13,425 nt of DNA. It comes from a bacterium (GTDB taxonomy: Bacteria > Zhuqueibacterota > Zhuqueibacteria > Residuimicrobiales > Residuimicrobiaceae). Below are positions 6,029 through 13,360 of the stretch, piece after piece. A program made the translations under genes and the position numbers. The notes below the pieces were generated by a model, which saw nothing but the letters and a program-made list of their open reading frames with translations, had not been told where the DNA came from and did not search any database. The stretch lies in NCBI GenBank assembly GCA_012523655.1, contig JAAYTV010000147.1:1-13425 (forward strand). The letters run 5' to 3'. How positions within the stretch are numbered: the first letter of the stretch is position 1; every line of letters starts with the position of its first letter.

Positions 6029-6074
6029 AGCGATGAGCTTCCCGTTTTCAAGCCTGGGTGAAATCGCATCGTCG

Positions 6075-7319
6075 TCATTCGGTACGGCTGAACACGAAAG
6101 GCAGATTGACGGTCACCGAACCTTCGGGGATGGGTTCAAAGCGCAGACGACGCAGGATGTTGAGAATCTCACGGTCGAAATCAGGTTGGTTCATGGTCGA
6201 TTCCACCAAGCCGGCGTTGGACACAGTGCCATCCGGCTCGATGGTGATGTCGATGCTCACCTTGCCGCGTAGGTCTGCATTGGTACGCAGGTATTTGGTG
6301 TAGGTATACATGATGCGGCCCTGCTGCGACTGGATGACCGCCATCACGGATTCCGAAGAGCGCCGGACCATGGCGGCCTGCGACCCGCGCATCTGGCTGG
6401 GCGCCTGAATGTTGACCTGTCCTTTTTTCTCCAGCTTGACTGTTTCCACCTTTTTAACGTCGCTGATGAGATCGTCGATGCCGCCGGTCACCTCGATATG
6501 ATCGAGATCCAGTCCGTTGCCCTGGCCCGCGCCCCGACCGTTGCCGAGGCCGCTGCCGTCTCCATATCCGTCGCCGTTGCCGCGGCTGGTCTGTGTCTGG
6601 GACATTAGCCGATCAAGGTCCTGCAGAGAACGGTCATCCAGCAATAAACGTGTGTTGGCTTTATAGGTGGCGTCATCAACCGGAACAATAATGCCGAGCA
6701 CACCCGGATTGCGTGCAGCCAGACCGCCGTACACCTTGGAACCGCCGGGGCCGCTTCCGCCCGGCGGCTCTTGATTGATCGAGGGCGGCGTGTTCAATTC
6801 GATATATTTTACTCGTACGGTTTTCGGCTTCTCCGGTTCCGGCATCAGCGAGTCGGCGGTCCAATAAGCGCCGAGGATGATAAAATGAATCAATGCAGCC
6901 AGGCCCAAACCCCAGGCGGTGAACCGGCGGGCGGCGCGTTTTAGCTCCACCGCGCCGTAGGCCCTGCCCATGACCTGCAGCGGTCGGGCGATCTTGGGCT
7001 CAGGTTCACGGGCTGCTTTTTTGAACTCCAGCCACTGCTTCTCCAGTTTTTGGGCCTCGTTGTCCAGATGAGAGAGCCCGCTGTGCAGTTGCTTGAGTTG
7101 GGCCAATACGACGGATAGTTCGGTTCTGATCGCAGGCGGATAAGAAAGTTCCATCAAAGAATCGACCAGGTGCGGCGTGTTCATCTCTTCACGACGTTCG
7201 ACCAGCCCCTGTTCTTTGGCATACCGGTAAAGTTTGTCGCGTAGAAACTGGTGCAGTTGAAGCATCTGCTCGCGTGTTTGTTTGATGCTGCGAAGTTGTT
7301 GCTGTATATCGTAGGACAT
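6075..7319 (-). CDS. AgmX/PglI-type TonB-like protein with cytoplasmic coiled-coil N-terminus
   Basis: A 414-residue inner-membrane protein predicted to transmit force or energy across the periplasm. Residues 1-130 are charged and helical (coiled-coil-like at about 3-30 and 65-105) and should be cytoplasmic. One membrane segment lies at 133-152 (AWGLGLAALIHFIILGAYW). A Pro-rich stretch follows (160-190), then an Asn/Gly-rich linker (246-270), then a C-terminal domain (322-414) with the AgmX/PglI/TonB-C pattern: GRIMYTYTKYL, LRGKVSIDITIEPDGTV, ESTMNQPDF and the end VTVNLPFVF. Classical TonB has its membrane helix at the extreme N-terminus, whereas the mid-protein helix here is like Myxococcus GltG and GltJ. 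ATG 7319 has GAGG 5 nt upstream. It is preceded by a small secreted-protein gene and large TPR genes in the same direction. No ExbB/ExbD or MotA-type partner is in the window. Confidence 0.88.
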   Translation of the reverse strand: MSYDIQQQLRSIKQTREQMLQLHQFLRDKLYRYAKEQGLVERREEMNTPHLVDSLMELSYPPAIRTELSVVLAQLKQLHSGLSHLDNEAQKLEKQWLEFKKAAREPEPKIARPLQVMGRAYGAVELKRAARRFTAWGLGLAALIHFIILGAYWTADSLMPEPEKPKTVRVKYIELNTPPSINQEPPGGSGPGGSKVYGGLAARNPGVLGIIVPVDDATYKANTRLLLDDRSLQDLDRLMSQTQTSRGNGDGYGDGSGLGNGRGAGQGNGLDLDHIEVTGGIDDLISDVKKVETVKLEKKGQVNIQAPSQMRGSQAAMVRRSSESVMAVIQSQQGRIMYTYTKYLRTNADLRGKVSIDITIEPDGTVSNAGLVESTMNQPDFDREILNILRRLRFEPIPEGSVTVNLPFVFSRTE

Positions 7320-7437
7320 GCATTCCTCTGTTAAAACAAACCTCCGGTTGAGCGACGGCGCTCTTGACCTTTGGTGCGTCGATGTGCGTCCGGGGCGGTC
7401 CGGCCGCAGGATTAGCGTTCAAAGAGTGGAAGAACGT

Positions 7438-7809
7438 TCACCAGGGGATGACATCTTTGCGTTCCTGGCCCGGCGGTGTGGGTCGAGCCGTCGCTCTGCC
7501 TTTTTTTTCCACAGGCCGAAAGATCTCGTTGAAAAAAGCGCGCTCGATGTTGATGTCGTCTATCTCCGGATTGGAGCCCGGGATGATAAAGACCGCCTGC
7601 GGCTTTTCCAAGCGGCCCTCGATCTCTATCTTGTCCAAGAAGACTTTATTGCTGTTGTCATCGATCATCGGCGCCGAGGTTTGGGCAGAGCCGGCGGCCA
7701 CGGAATCCGGTTTGGCGGGTTCGGGTTTCGGCTCCTGGCTGAGGACCAGGGTTGCGCCCAGCAGCAGCAGCGTCATGGACACCCGGCCCCCATCGTGCGG
7801 CTTTATCAT
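7438..7809 (-). CDS. Small secreted or membrane-anchored protein of unknown function
   Basis: A 123-residue protein. The start is set at ATG 7809 because GGGAG (7822-7818) lies 8 nt before it; the in-frame ATG at 7824 has no ribosome site. A short hydrophobic stretch (SMTLLLLGATLVLS, about residues 11-24) suggests a signal peptide or N-terminal anchor without a lipobox cysteine. A Pro/Ala-rich linker follows. The compact core, FLDKIEIEGRLEKPQAVFII, then GSNPEIDDINIERAFFNEIFRPVEK, looks conserved in style, but I do not recognise the family. The tail is Pro/Arg-rich. It sits 118 bp before the TonB-like gene and 48 bp after the large TPR gene. It therefore probably belongs to the same envelope complex, perhaps as a periplasmic partner of the TonB-like protein. 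Confidence 0.78.
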   Translation of the reverse strand: MIKPHDGGRVSMTLLLLGATLVLSQEPKPEPAKPDSVAAGSAQTSAPMIDDNSNKVFLDKIEIEGRLEKPQAVFIIPGSNPEIDDINIERAFFNEIFRPVEKKGRATARPTPPGQERKDVIPW

Positions 7810-7835
7810 ACGTACAACTCCCATTTGCGTTTAAC

Positions 7836-7859
7836 AGCGGAGGAGGGGGGTCCTCCGCT
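7836..7859 (-). other. Strong intra-operon hairpin at the end of the large TPR gene
   Basis: AGCGGAGGA (7859-7851 on the minus strand) pairs perfectly over 9 bp with TCCTCCGCT (7844-7836) around a C6 loop. The arm overlaps the TAG stop of the TPR gene (7860-7858), and no T run follows, so a full intrinsic terminator is unlikely. It could protect the upstream mRNA end or reduce expression of the two downstream genes. Confidence 0.6.
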
Positions 7860-10752
7860 ATTCGTTCAGTTTTTCCGCTGAAGGCGAGGTCGTTGCCTTG
7901 ACGGAATCCGACTGGTAGCCCAGCTCCTGCATCAAAGTCTGCATGCGTTGCCGGCAGTGGCTGACCCAGACGTTGTCGATTTGATTCAGATGCGCCTGAT
8001 CGACGGTTTTGACATAGGTGTCCAGGGCCCGCTCCTGATATGGCCGGGCGGTTTCGTCCAACTTGGTTTGATAAGCGGCCAGGGCCTCTCCAGTCAGGTT
8101 CTTGGGCACCGGCGACTCTTTGAGCGCGCGCACGAACTCTTCCAGCGCCATGCCGATGCGATAAGAGGCGGCGGTGGACCAATCTGCGATCTGGTATTCG
8201 AGCGCATCACGGTAGGCCTTGAACACATCTTGAAATTTTTTGCGTTTGAGCGCGATCTCTTTGGCTGAGGTCAGGTTGATGGTCTTGTACTCCTCGAATT
8301 CCAGTTCCCCCAGCATGAACTGGGCTTGGGCGCTAAAATAAGCATCCACCTGTTCGCCCCGGGCTTCAAAGGTGCGATAGGCTGCGATGGTGCGTTCGTA
8401 CGCTGCGCGCGCATCCTGCAGGCGGCCGGCCTTGAAGGACATCTCGCCGCTTTTGTAGGTGCACTCGATCACCTCATCGGCTGTGTCGGGATACTGGGCG
8501 ACAAGAGCGTCATACATCCGTTTGGCGTTCAGCCAATCCTGGAGCAGTTCGTAGCAGTTGGCGGCGTTCTTAAACGAGGACGGCGCCAGCGGCGAACGCG
8601 GATAGTTTGCCGCCAGGCCGGCATAGTGCGCTGCGGCGATAGCCCATTCGTTGTGCTGTTCGCGCAGGTTGGCGGCGCGATAAAGGGCCTGATCCGCCAG
8701 TTCTGAAAGCGGTTCGCGGCGGGCGAGTTCTTCGAATGCCTGGGCCGCTAAAGTGTCGCGGCCGGCCTTCTGATATTGCAGGCCGGCTTCGAACAGCGCC
8801 CGGCTGCGGATCTGGCCGTCGTTGGTCTCAGCAGCGACGATCTGCAGCAGTTGAGCGGATTCCTGCGTCTTGTTCTCCCGGCTCAGATTTTCAGCGAGCT
8901 TGAATTTGGCGGCGCCGGCCATCTTGAGCGCCCGCTCGGCGTATTGTACGGAATCCGGAAAATTTTTCGCCAGCGCGCTGAACCACACGTTCGCTTCCGC
9001 ATATTGTTCGGCCTCAAAATAGCATTGGCCTGCGTTCATGGCAGCCAGGAGGAAGAACGGCCGCTTGTCGCCATTGGCCACAATTTTTTTATCCACGGCG
9101 ATGGCGGGGGCAAAGGCTTTCAGTTCGTGAAGCACTTCGCCGAATTTCAGCATCACCGCATCAAACCATTGACTCTCCGGGAACAGCCGACTGAAATCAT
9201 TGCACGCGCGCAGCACCTCGGCCTCAGAGGGGCGTCTCACTGAAACGATGAGCACATCGCCGCCGCCGATGAATTCATCGATATATACGACCGAGCTGTC
9301 CTGCACAGGTTCCGAGCCCATATGCTGATAGCTGCACAACACCCGGTTATAGGCTGCCTCTTCACGATACGAGGACGAGTCGTACTCGGTGACCACCCGG
9401 TGGTAGGCCTCTGCCGCTTCCTTGAATTTGCCCTGTTGATAAAAACATTCGGCCATCAGGTATTGCACCCGCGCTGCTTCGCCGGCGGTGGGGAATTTAG
9501 CCAGGAACTCTTCGTATTTGCGAATCGCCAGCATATAATCCCGGCTCTGGTTGCGCTTCTGCGCCTGGGATTGATAGAACGTGCCCAGATAGAGCAGTGT
9601 CTCCTGAGCGAGGGTCGAGGCGGCGCGATAGGGATCTCCTTCAGGATACTGGGCGAGCCATGCGCCTCCAGGGCCGAACTCGGCGACGATTTTCTCCCGG
9701 ATCTGATTAGCCTCTTCGTTGTGGCCGTCCAATTCATAGTTCTCCACCATCTGCTGATACAAGGCGGGCGCATCTACGTGAAAGGGGTAGAGGTCCAGGA
9801 TCACCCGATGAGTCTCAATGGTCTCGCTGTAGTAATTGCGTTTTTTATAGAGCTCGGCCAACTGCGTCAGCACCGGCAGCGTATAGTACTTGGCCGTGCG
9901 ATCGGCGAAAAACGTGCGCGCCGCCTGTGGGCCGCCGAATTCACTATAGCAGCTGGCGATGTACTGGATGGATTCGGATTTCAGGTCCGCTTTGGATTTG
10001 CCGATCACACGCGAGTCGGTCTTTTCCACCAGATCAATGTCTTCGAGCAGATAGACGAACGTCGTGATGGCGTTGCTGTAATCGTTCAGGTTGTAATAGC
10101 ACCACCCCAATTTATACAACGCCATATCGAAATAGGGATTGTCCCAATGGCCGAGAAGGAATTTGTATTGCTCGATGGCCTGCTTGTGATCGCGGCGGTC
10201 AAAATAATATTCTCCGATCCGGAAATGAGCCTCGAGATTGATCAACGAGTTTGGAAATTCCGTGATCAGCTGTTGAAAGAACGTCTGGCTGCGGACGGGG
10301 TTTCCCTCCTGCAGATGGGCCATGCCCAGGCGGTAATAGACTTTATCTTTAAAGGGGATGTCGGGGTGCTCTTTCAACAACCGGTAGCAATACTCCATGG
10401 TCGGCTGCAGGCTGATTCGGGGCATAATCGGTTCATCCGGCCGCTCTTTGTTGTCAAAGGCCTCCAGCTCTTTCTCGTAGACCGACATCGCTTTCTGATA
10501 CAGCAGAGAGGAGCGGCGTTCATGCAGCTCCGCCAGTTGCAGCATCACCGTGGGCACGAACTCGGCCTGGGGATACTCCCGCACCAGCCGTTCATGATCT
10601 TCGATGATGCGGTTCAGTTTGTTCAAGTCCTGGCCCGCCTCTTTGAGAACAGCGGCCACGAATGCGCTCTCCTGCGCTGGCGCCGGCTCAGCGGCCGCCA
10701 CGGTAAAGAGCAGCAGGGCGATGAGATAGGAATGGAAACGAAAGGATTTCAT
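7858..10752 (-). CDS. Large secreted TPR-repeat protein (964 aa)
   Basis: The protein has a Sec signal peptide (MKSFRFHSYLIALLLFTVAA, cleavage near APAQ at about residue 27) and then tandem tetratricopeptide repeats to near the C-terminus. Examples are 'KVYYRLGMAHLQEGNPVRSQ', 'ALYKLGWCYYNLNDYSNAIT', 'VQYLMAECFYQQGKFKEAAE' and 'AMNAGQCYFEAEQYAEANVW'. Repeats of this tolB/YbgF-like kind form periplasmic superhelical scaffolds that bind other proteins. There is no catalytic motif and no lipobox, so it should be soluble or peripherally bound in the periplasm. ATG 10752 overlaps the stop of the preceding TPR gene (ATGA), which indicates translational coupling, and it gives a clean signal peptide; the longer open frame to 10812 would bury it. 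In size and role it is comparable to GltD-like TPR proteins of myxobacterial motility complexes, but that is an analogy from context, not from sequence identity. Confidence 0.9.
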   Translation of the reverse strand: MKSFRFHSYLIALLLFTVAAAEPAPAQESAFVAAVLKEAGQDLNKLNRIIEDHERLVREYPQAEFVPTVMLQLAELHERRSSLLYQKAMSVYEKELEAFDNKERPDEPIMPRISLQPTMEYCYRLLKEHPDIPFKDKVYYRLGMAHLQEGNPVRSQTFFQQLITEFPNSLINLEAHFRIGEYYFDRRDHKQAIEQYKFLLGHWDNPYFDMALYKLGWCYYNLNDYSNAITTFVYLLEDIDLVEKTDSRVIGKSKADLKSESIQYIASCYSEFGGPQAARTFFADRTAKYYTLPVLTQLAELYKKRNYYSETIETHRVILDLYPFHVDAPALYQQMVENYELDGHNEEANQIREKIVAEFGPGGAWLAQYPEGDPYRAASTLAQETLLYLGTFYQSQAQKRNQSRDYMLAIRKYEEFLAKFPTAGEAARVQYLMAECFYQQGKFKEAAEAYHRVVTEYDSSSYREEAAYNRVLCSYQHMGSEPVQDSSVVYIDEFIGGGDVLIVSVRRPSEAEVLRACNDFSRLFPESQWFDAVMLKFGEVLHELKAFAPAIAVDKKIVANGDKRPFFLLAAMNAGQCYFEAEQYAEANVWFSALAKNFPDSVQYAERALKMAGAAKFKLAENLSRENKTQESAQLLQIVAAETNDGQIRSRALFEAGLQYQKAGRDTLAAQAFEELARREPLSELADQALYRAANLREQHNEWAIAAAHYAGLAANYPRSPLAPSSFKNAANCYELLQDWLNAKRMYDALVAQYPDTADEVIECTYKSGEMSFKAGRLQDARAAYERTIAAYRTFEARGEQVDAYFSAQAQFMLGELEFEEYKTINLTSAKEIALKRKKFQDVFKAYRDALEYQIADWSTAASYRIGMALEEFVRALKESPVPKNLTGEALAAYQTKLDETARPYQERALDTYVKTVDQAHLNQIDNVWVSHCRQRMQTLMQELGYQSDSVKATTSPSAEKLNE

Positions 10753-12128
10753 GGTTCCAACATTTTTAAAAACATAACCCGGGAACGGCCGAACTCGGCA
10801 TAGGCGCGCCAATCGCGACGGGCCTCACGACGATCGGCCGTTTTTTTCAGCTCTTCGATCTGTCCGGTGAGGTCGTCAAAGACCCGGCGTTCTTCATGAA
10901 TGCGCCGCAGCATGCCCTCGCGCAGTTCCGACAACCGCCGCCCCTCTTCTTTCAGGTATTCCGGCGATTTTTCATCCACCTCCAGGGGGATGGTGTCCAG
11001 CAGTTTGCTTTCCAGAACCAGCAAGTCCATCTTGATATTCTCCAGGTTGGCGCTCTCCTCTTTGAGCGTGGAACGCACCTGTTCCACCATGGGAGGGATC
11101 GCCTCTTTTTTCGGAAAAATGGAGATGAGATGGTTATAGACGGACAATGCCTCATCGTATTTTTTCAATTTCAGATAGCAGCGGCCGAGGAGGAAAAAGG
11201 CCTCCTCGGAATTTTCCGTCTGCGGATAGCGGCTGACCAGCAGGGTCAGGGGGGTGAGCGCCACATCGTACTGGTTTTGCATGGTGGAAGCCCATCCGGC
11301 GGCCAGCAGGGCCGCGTCGTATTTCTCATAATTGGGGGACACGGCCATGAACTGGTTGTAGCCAGCCTGAAAATAGCCGAGCTCGTAGTACATATAGCCC
11401 AGGGTCAGGTGGGCTTCGTCGATGACGGATCGCCGCTGGTCGTTGATCACGGTCAGGGCGCAGACGCTGCGCAGGGTTTGGATGGCCTTGCGTACGTTCT
11501 TCATACGCAGGTAACAGATCCCCGTGGCGTACAAACCGTAATCGTAATAAGTGCTCTGATCGGAAATGGCGTTGTACATTTTAATGGCGCGTGGATAGTC
11601 CTTGTACCGGTAATAGCACTGGCCGGCATAATAGGACGCCGCGTCCGACACCGGCGCAGGCGCATTGGAGCGCGCGATGGTCTCATAGAATTCGAGGCAT
11701 CGGGCATAATCGGAGCGGTCGTATTCGATGCGCAGCAGGCCGAGGAGCGCCTGCGGCAGCAGCGGGCTGCGGATGTAGCGGTTGATGAGATATTTGTACA
11801 GTTTGGCGGCGCCGCCAGGAAGCCCGATCTCATAAAGACATTCGCCCAAAAGATAGATCACCTCGTCGCTCTTGGAAAAATGGGGATTGAAATCCATGAG
11901 GATGATCAGATCGCGGGCGCTGGTCCAATACTCCTGGCGTTCAAATTCCGTGCGGGCGCTGATCAACAGTTTTTCCGACGCGCTTTCCAGTTCACGTCCA
12001 TACCTTGAGGCGTTACCTTGCGCTGCGGATAGAGCCGGAACACCGGCGGCCAGGATAAAAATCAGCAAGAGCAGCCTGGCGAGGGGCGTGGATTTTTCGC
12101 TAGAAAGGTTGCTTTTCCTTCTTTTCAT
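10749..12128 (-). CDS. Secreted TPR protein with C-terminal coiled coil (459 aa)
   Basis: The signal peptide (basic start, hydrophobic LARLLLLIFILAAGVPALSA at about 16-35) has no lipobox cysteine. Residues 45-345 hold TPR-like helical pairs such as VIYLLGECLYEIGLPGGAAK, AASYYAGQCYYRYKDYPRAI and FFLLGRCYLKLKKYDEALSV. From about 350 to 440 the sequence becomes charged and heptad-like (ENIKMDLLVLESKLL, then RRLSELREGMLRRIHEERRV and LTGQIEELKKTADRREARRD), a predicted coiled coil. It is probably a periplasmic scaffold. ATG 12128 overlaps the end of the barrel gene by 29 bp, and its own stop overlaps the next ATG, so the three genes are almost certainly cotranscribed. The ribosome site (AGAG) is weak, consistent with coupling. 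The specific function is unknown. Confidence 0.9.
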   Translation of the reverse strand: MKRRKSNLSSEKSTPLARLLLLIFILAAGVPALSAAQGNASRYGRELESASEKLLISARTEFERQEYWTSARDLIILMDFNPHFSKSDEVIYLLGECLYEIGLPGGAAKLYKYLINRYIRSPLLPQALLGLLRIEYDRSDYARCLEFYETIARSNAPAPVSDAASYYAGQCYYRYKDYPRAIKMYNAISDQSTYYDYGLYATGICYLRMKNVRKAIQTLRSVCALTVINDQRRSVIDEAHLTLGYMYYELGYFQAGYNQFMAVSPNYEKYDAALLAAGWASTMQNQYDVALTPLTLLVSRYPQTENSEEAFFLLGRCYLKLKKYDEALSVYNHLISIFPKKEAIPPMVEQVRSTLKEESANLENIKMDLLVLESKLLDTIPLEVDEKSPEYLKEEGRRLSELREGMLRRIHEERRVFDDLTGQIEELKKTADRREARRDWRAYAEFGRSRVMFLKMLEP

Positions 12129-13158
12129 TCTCTATGCTTTTCTTGAGCTCTTCCATCTCTTGAGCCACTTTTTCACGTTTTTTTCGGATCTCGTCCAGTT
12201 TTTTCTTTTCTTCCGCCTGCAGCGCGCGGGCCTTTTTCTCCTCCGGCGTCAGCCGTGTGAACAGCGTGGTGCGGTAACTTGCGCCGAGCACAATTTTCCA
12301 ATCTGCATAGCGCTGCAGCAGCGCATTGCGCGCCACTTCCGCCGAGGTTGGGCGATAGCCGGTCAGACGAAAGTCGCCGGCCAGATCAAAGATAAAATTT
12401 TTATACCCCAAAAAGCGAACGCCCTGAGAGAAACGGATAAAGTTCTGCCGCAGGGTGATGTCGGAGTGGTTGATGAAAATGTCTCCGGTGGCCTCGGAGT
12501 AAAATTGATACGATCGTATCGGGAACTTGAAGCCGATGCCGGCCACCAGTTGATCCTCCTGGTCGGTAAAATACTGGTCCCGCCAGTCCATGTCGCGATA
12601 TCCCAGGTTCAGTGAGAATTTCAGCGGCAGCGCCTGACCGGTGTTTTTCAGGTCCAGGTTGATAATGCCGAGCAGTGTCCAACTGAACGTATCGGCGGCA
12701 TAGGGTTCGTAGGGCAAAGGGTGGCGCGGCGCGGTGGGGATCTGCACATAGCCGGCCATGCCGATCTGCATCGCCGCCCCCTGGTTGGGGATATGCACTT
12801 TAAGGCCGCAACGGGTGTCCCCGATCGGTCCCCACAGATCCTTCTGATTGTCCTGATAGGGCACGGAATGGAGAAAGAGCTCGAGTCCTTTGCTGATGCC
12901 CAGAGTCAGGCTCAGGTTGAAGGTGTTGTCCTTGACCAACACACTGTGGGTGTCGCCGACTCCGTCGGCAGGGGGGTAGTCATGCTTTTCCAGAAACAGA
13001 CTGTACAGCCCGTTGAGATACAGGTGCCCCGGAAAGCTGTTTTCGGCGTCGAACAGCCGCAATTGGCCCTTGCCGCCCATCATCGTTACCTGGCTCCACA
13101 CAGATCCGGCCAGGACCAGCCATAGGAGCCGAAGATATCGCGTTGTTAAAGATTTCAA
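12100..13158 (-). CDS. Predicted outer-membrane beta-barrel protein with charged coiled-coil tail
   Basis: A 352-residue protein. The signal peptide is residues 1-22 (RYLRLLWLVLAGSVWS). The body (about 30-300) alternates amphipathic strands typical of bacterial outer-membrane proteins, e.g. FNLSLTLGISKGLELFLHSV, GDTRCGLKVHI, MQIGMAGYVQI, LKFSLNLGYRDM, QLVAGIGFKFPI, FIFDLAGDFRL and WKIVLGASYRT. Residues 303-350 are a Lys/Glu-rich helix (EEKKKLDEIRKKREKVAQEM) predicted to be a coiled coil. It would project from the last strand into the periplasm and replaces the usual C-terminal aromatic barrel end. The start is TTG 13158: GAGG is 5 nt upstream, and the only later in-frame Mets (MM at residues 26-27) would remove the signal peptide. 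It is the first gene of the envelope operon. Barrel assignment is from pattern only, since I recognise no named family. Confidence 0.82.
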   Translation of the reverse strand: MKSLTTRYLRLLWLVLAGSVWSQVTMMGGKGQLRLFDAENSFPGHLYLNGLYSLFLEKHDYPPADGVGDTHSVLVKDNTFNLSLTLGISKGLELFLHSVPYQDNQKDLWGPIGDTRCGLKVHIPNQGAAMQIGMAGYVQIPTAPRHPLPYEPYAADTFSWTLLGIINLDLKNTGQALPLKFSLNLGYRDMDWRDQYFTDQEDQLVAGIGFKFPIRSYQFYSEATGDIFINHSDITLRQNFIRFSQGVRFLGYKNFIFDLAGDFRLTGYRPTSAEVARNALLQRYADWKIVLGASYRTTLFTRLTPEEKKARALQAEEKKKLDEIRKKREKVAQEMEELKKSIENEKKEKQPF

Positions 13159-13360
13159 GAGAACCTCAAGTTAACAGGTTGTCGCTTATTTATCAATCTT
13201 TTTTTCCACTCAGGCTGCCCGGATGAACGCCCGATGGTTCAGCCGCAGACCGCTCGCCGTTCCTCTCTTATACGCATCCGCAGGCAAATGTTTCCCAGCG
13301 CACGCCATGACCGGTTTATCCTATATAGCGGCAAAGGCGGGGCGGCGCAGAAAGCAATCA
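13159..13360. other. Intergenic region upstream of the envelope operon (likely promoter region, boxes unclear)
   Basis: About 200 bp between the tail of the preceding minus-strand gene and the TTG start at 13158. A possible minus-strand TTGATA (from 13195) with GTTAAC 15 nt further is a poor promoter pair. A small hairpin with interrupted arms (GGCTGAAC with GTTC and CAGCC, about 13212-13244) is visible, but no T run follows on the minus strand. No ORF, tRNA or repeat was found here. Transcription from the upstream gene cannot be excluded. Confidence 0.35.

Noticed and set aside
7350..7363. Small inverted repeat GAGCG-ACGG-CGCTC between the small secreted gene and the TonB-like gene, considered as a terminator
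   Set aside because: The stem is 5 bp with no T run on the minus strand, so it is not separable from chance in GC-rich DNA.
9322..10803. Long plus-strand open frame (493 codons) across the large TPR gene
   Set aside because: It is entirely antisense to a protein with a clear signal peptide and TPR repeats; its translation has no domain-like pattern and no ribosome site. Such antisense frames are common in GC-rich DNA.
10896..12008. Long plus-strand open frame (370 codons) across the 459-aa TPR gene
   Set aside because: Antisense shadow: rich in His/Gln/Val from complementing TPR codons and with no recognisable family.
13212..13244. Hairpin upstream of the envelope operon as a riboswitch or terminator
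   Set aside because: The arms are short and interrupted, there is no T run and no recognisable aptamer core.
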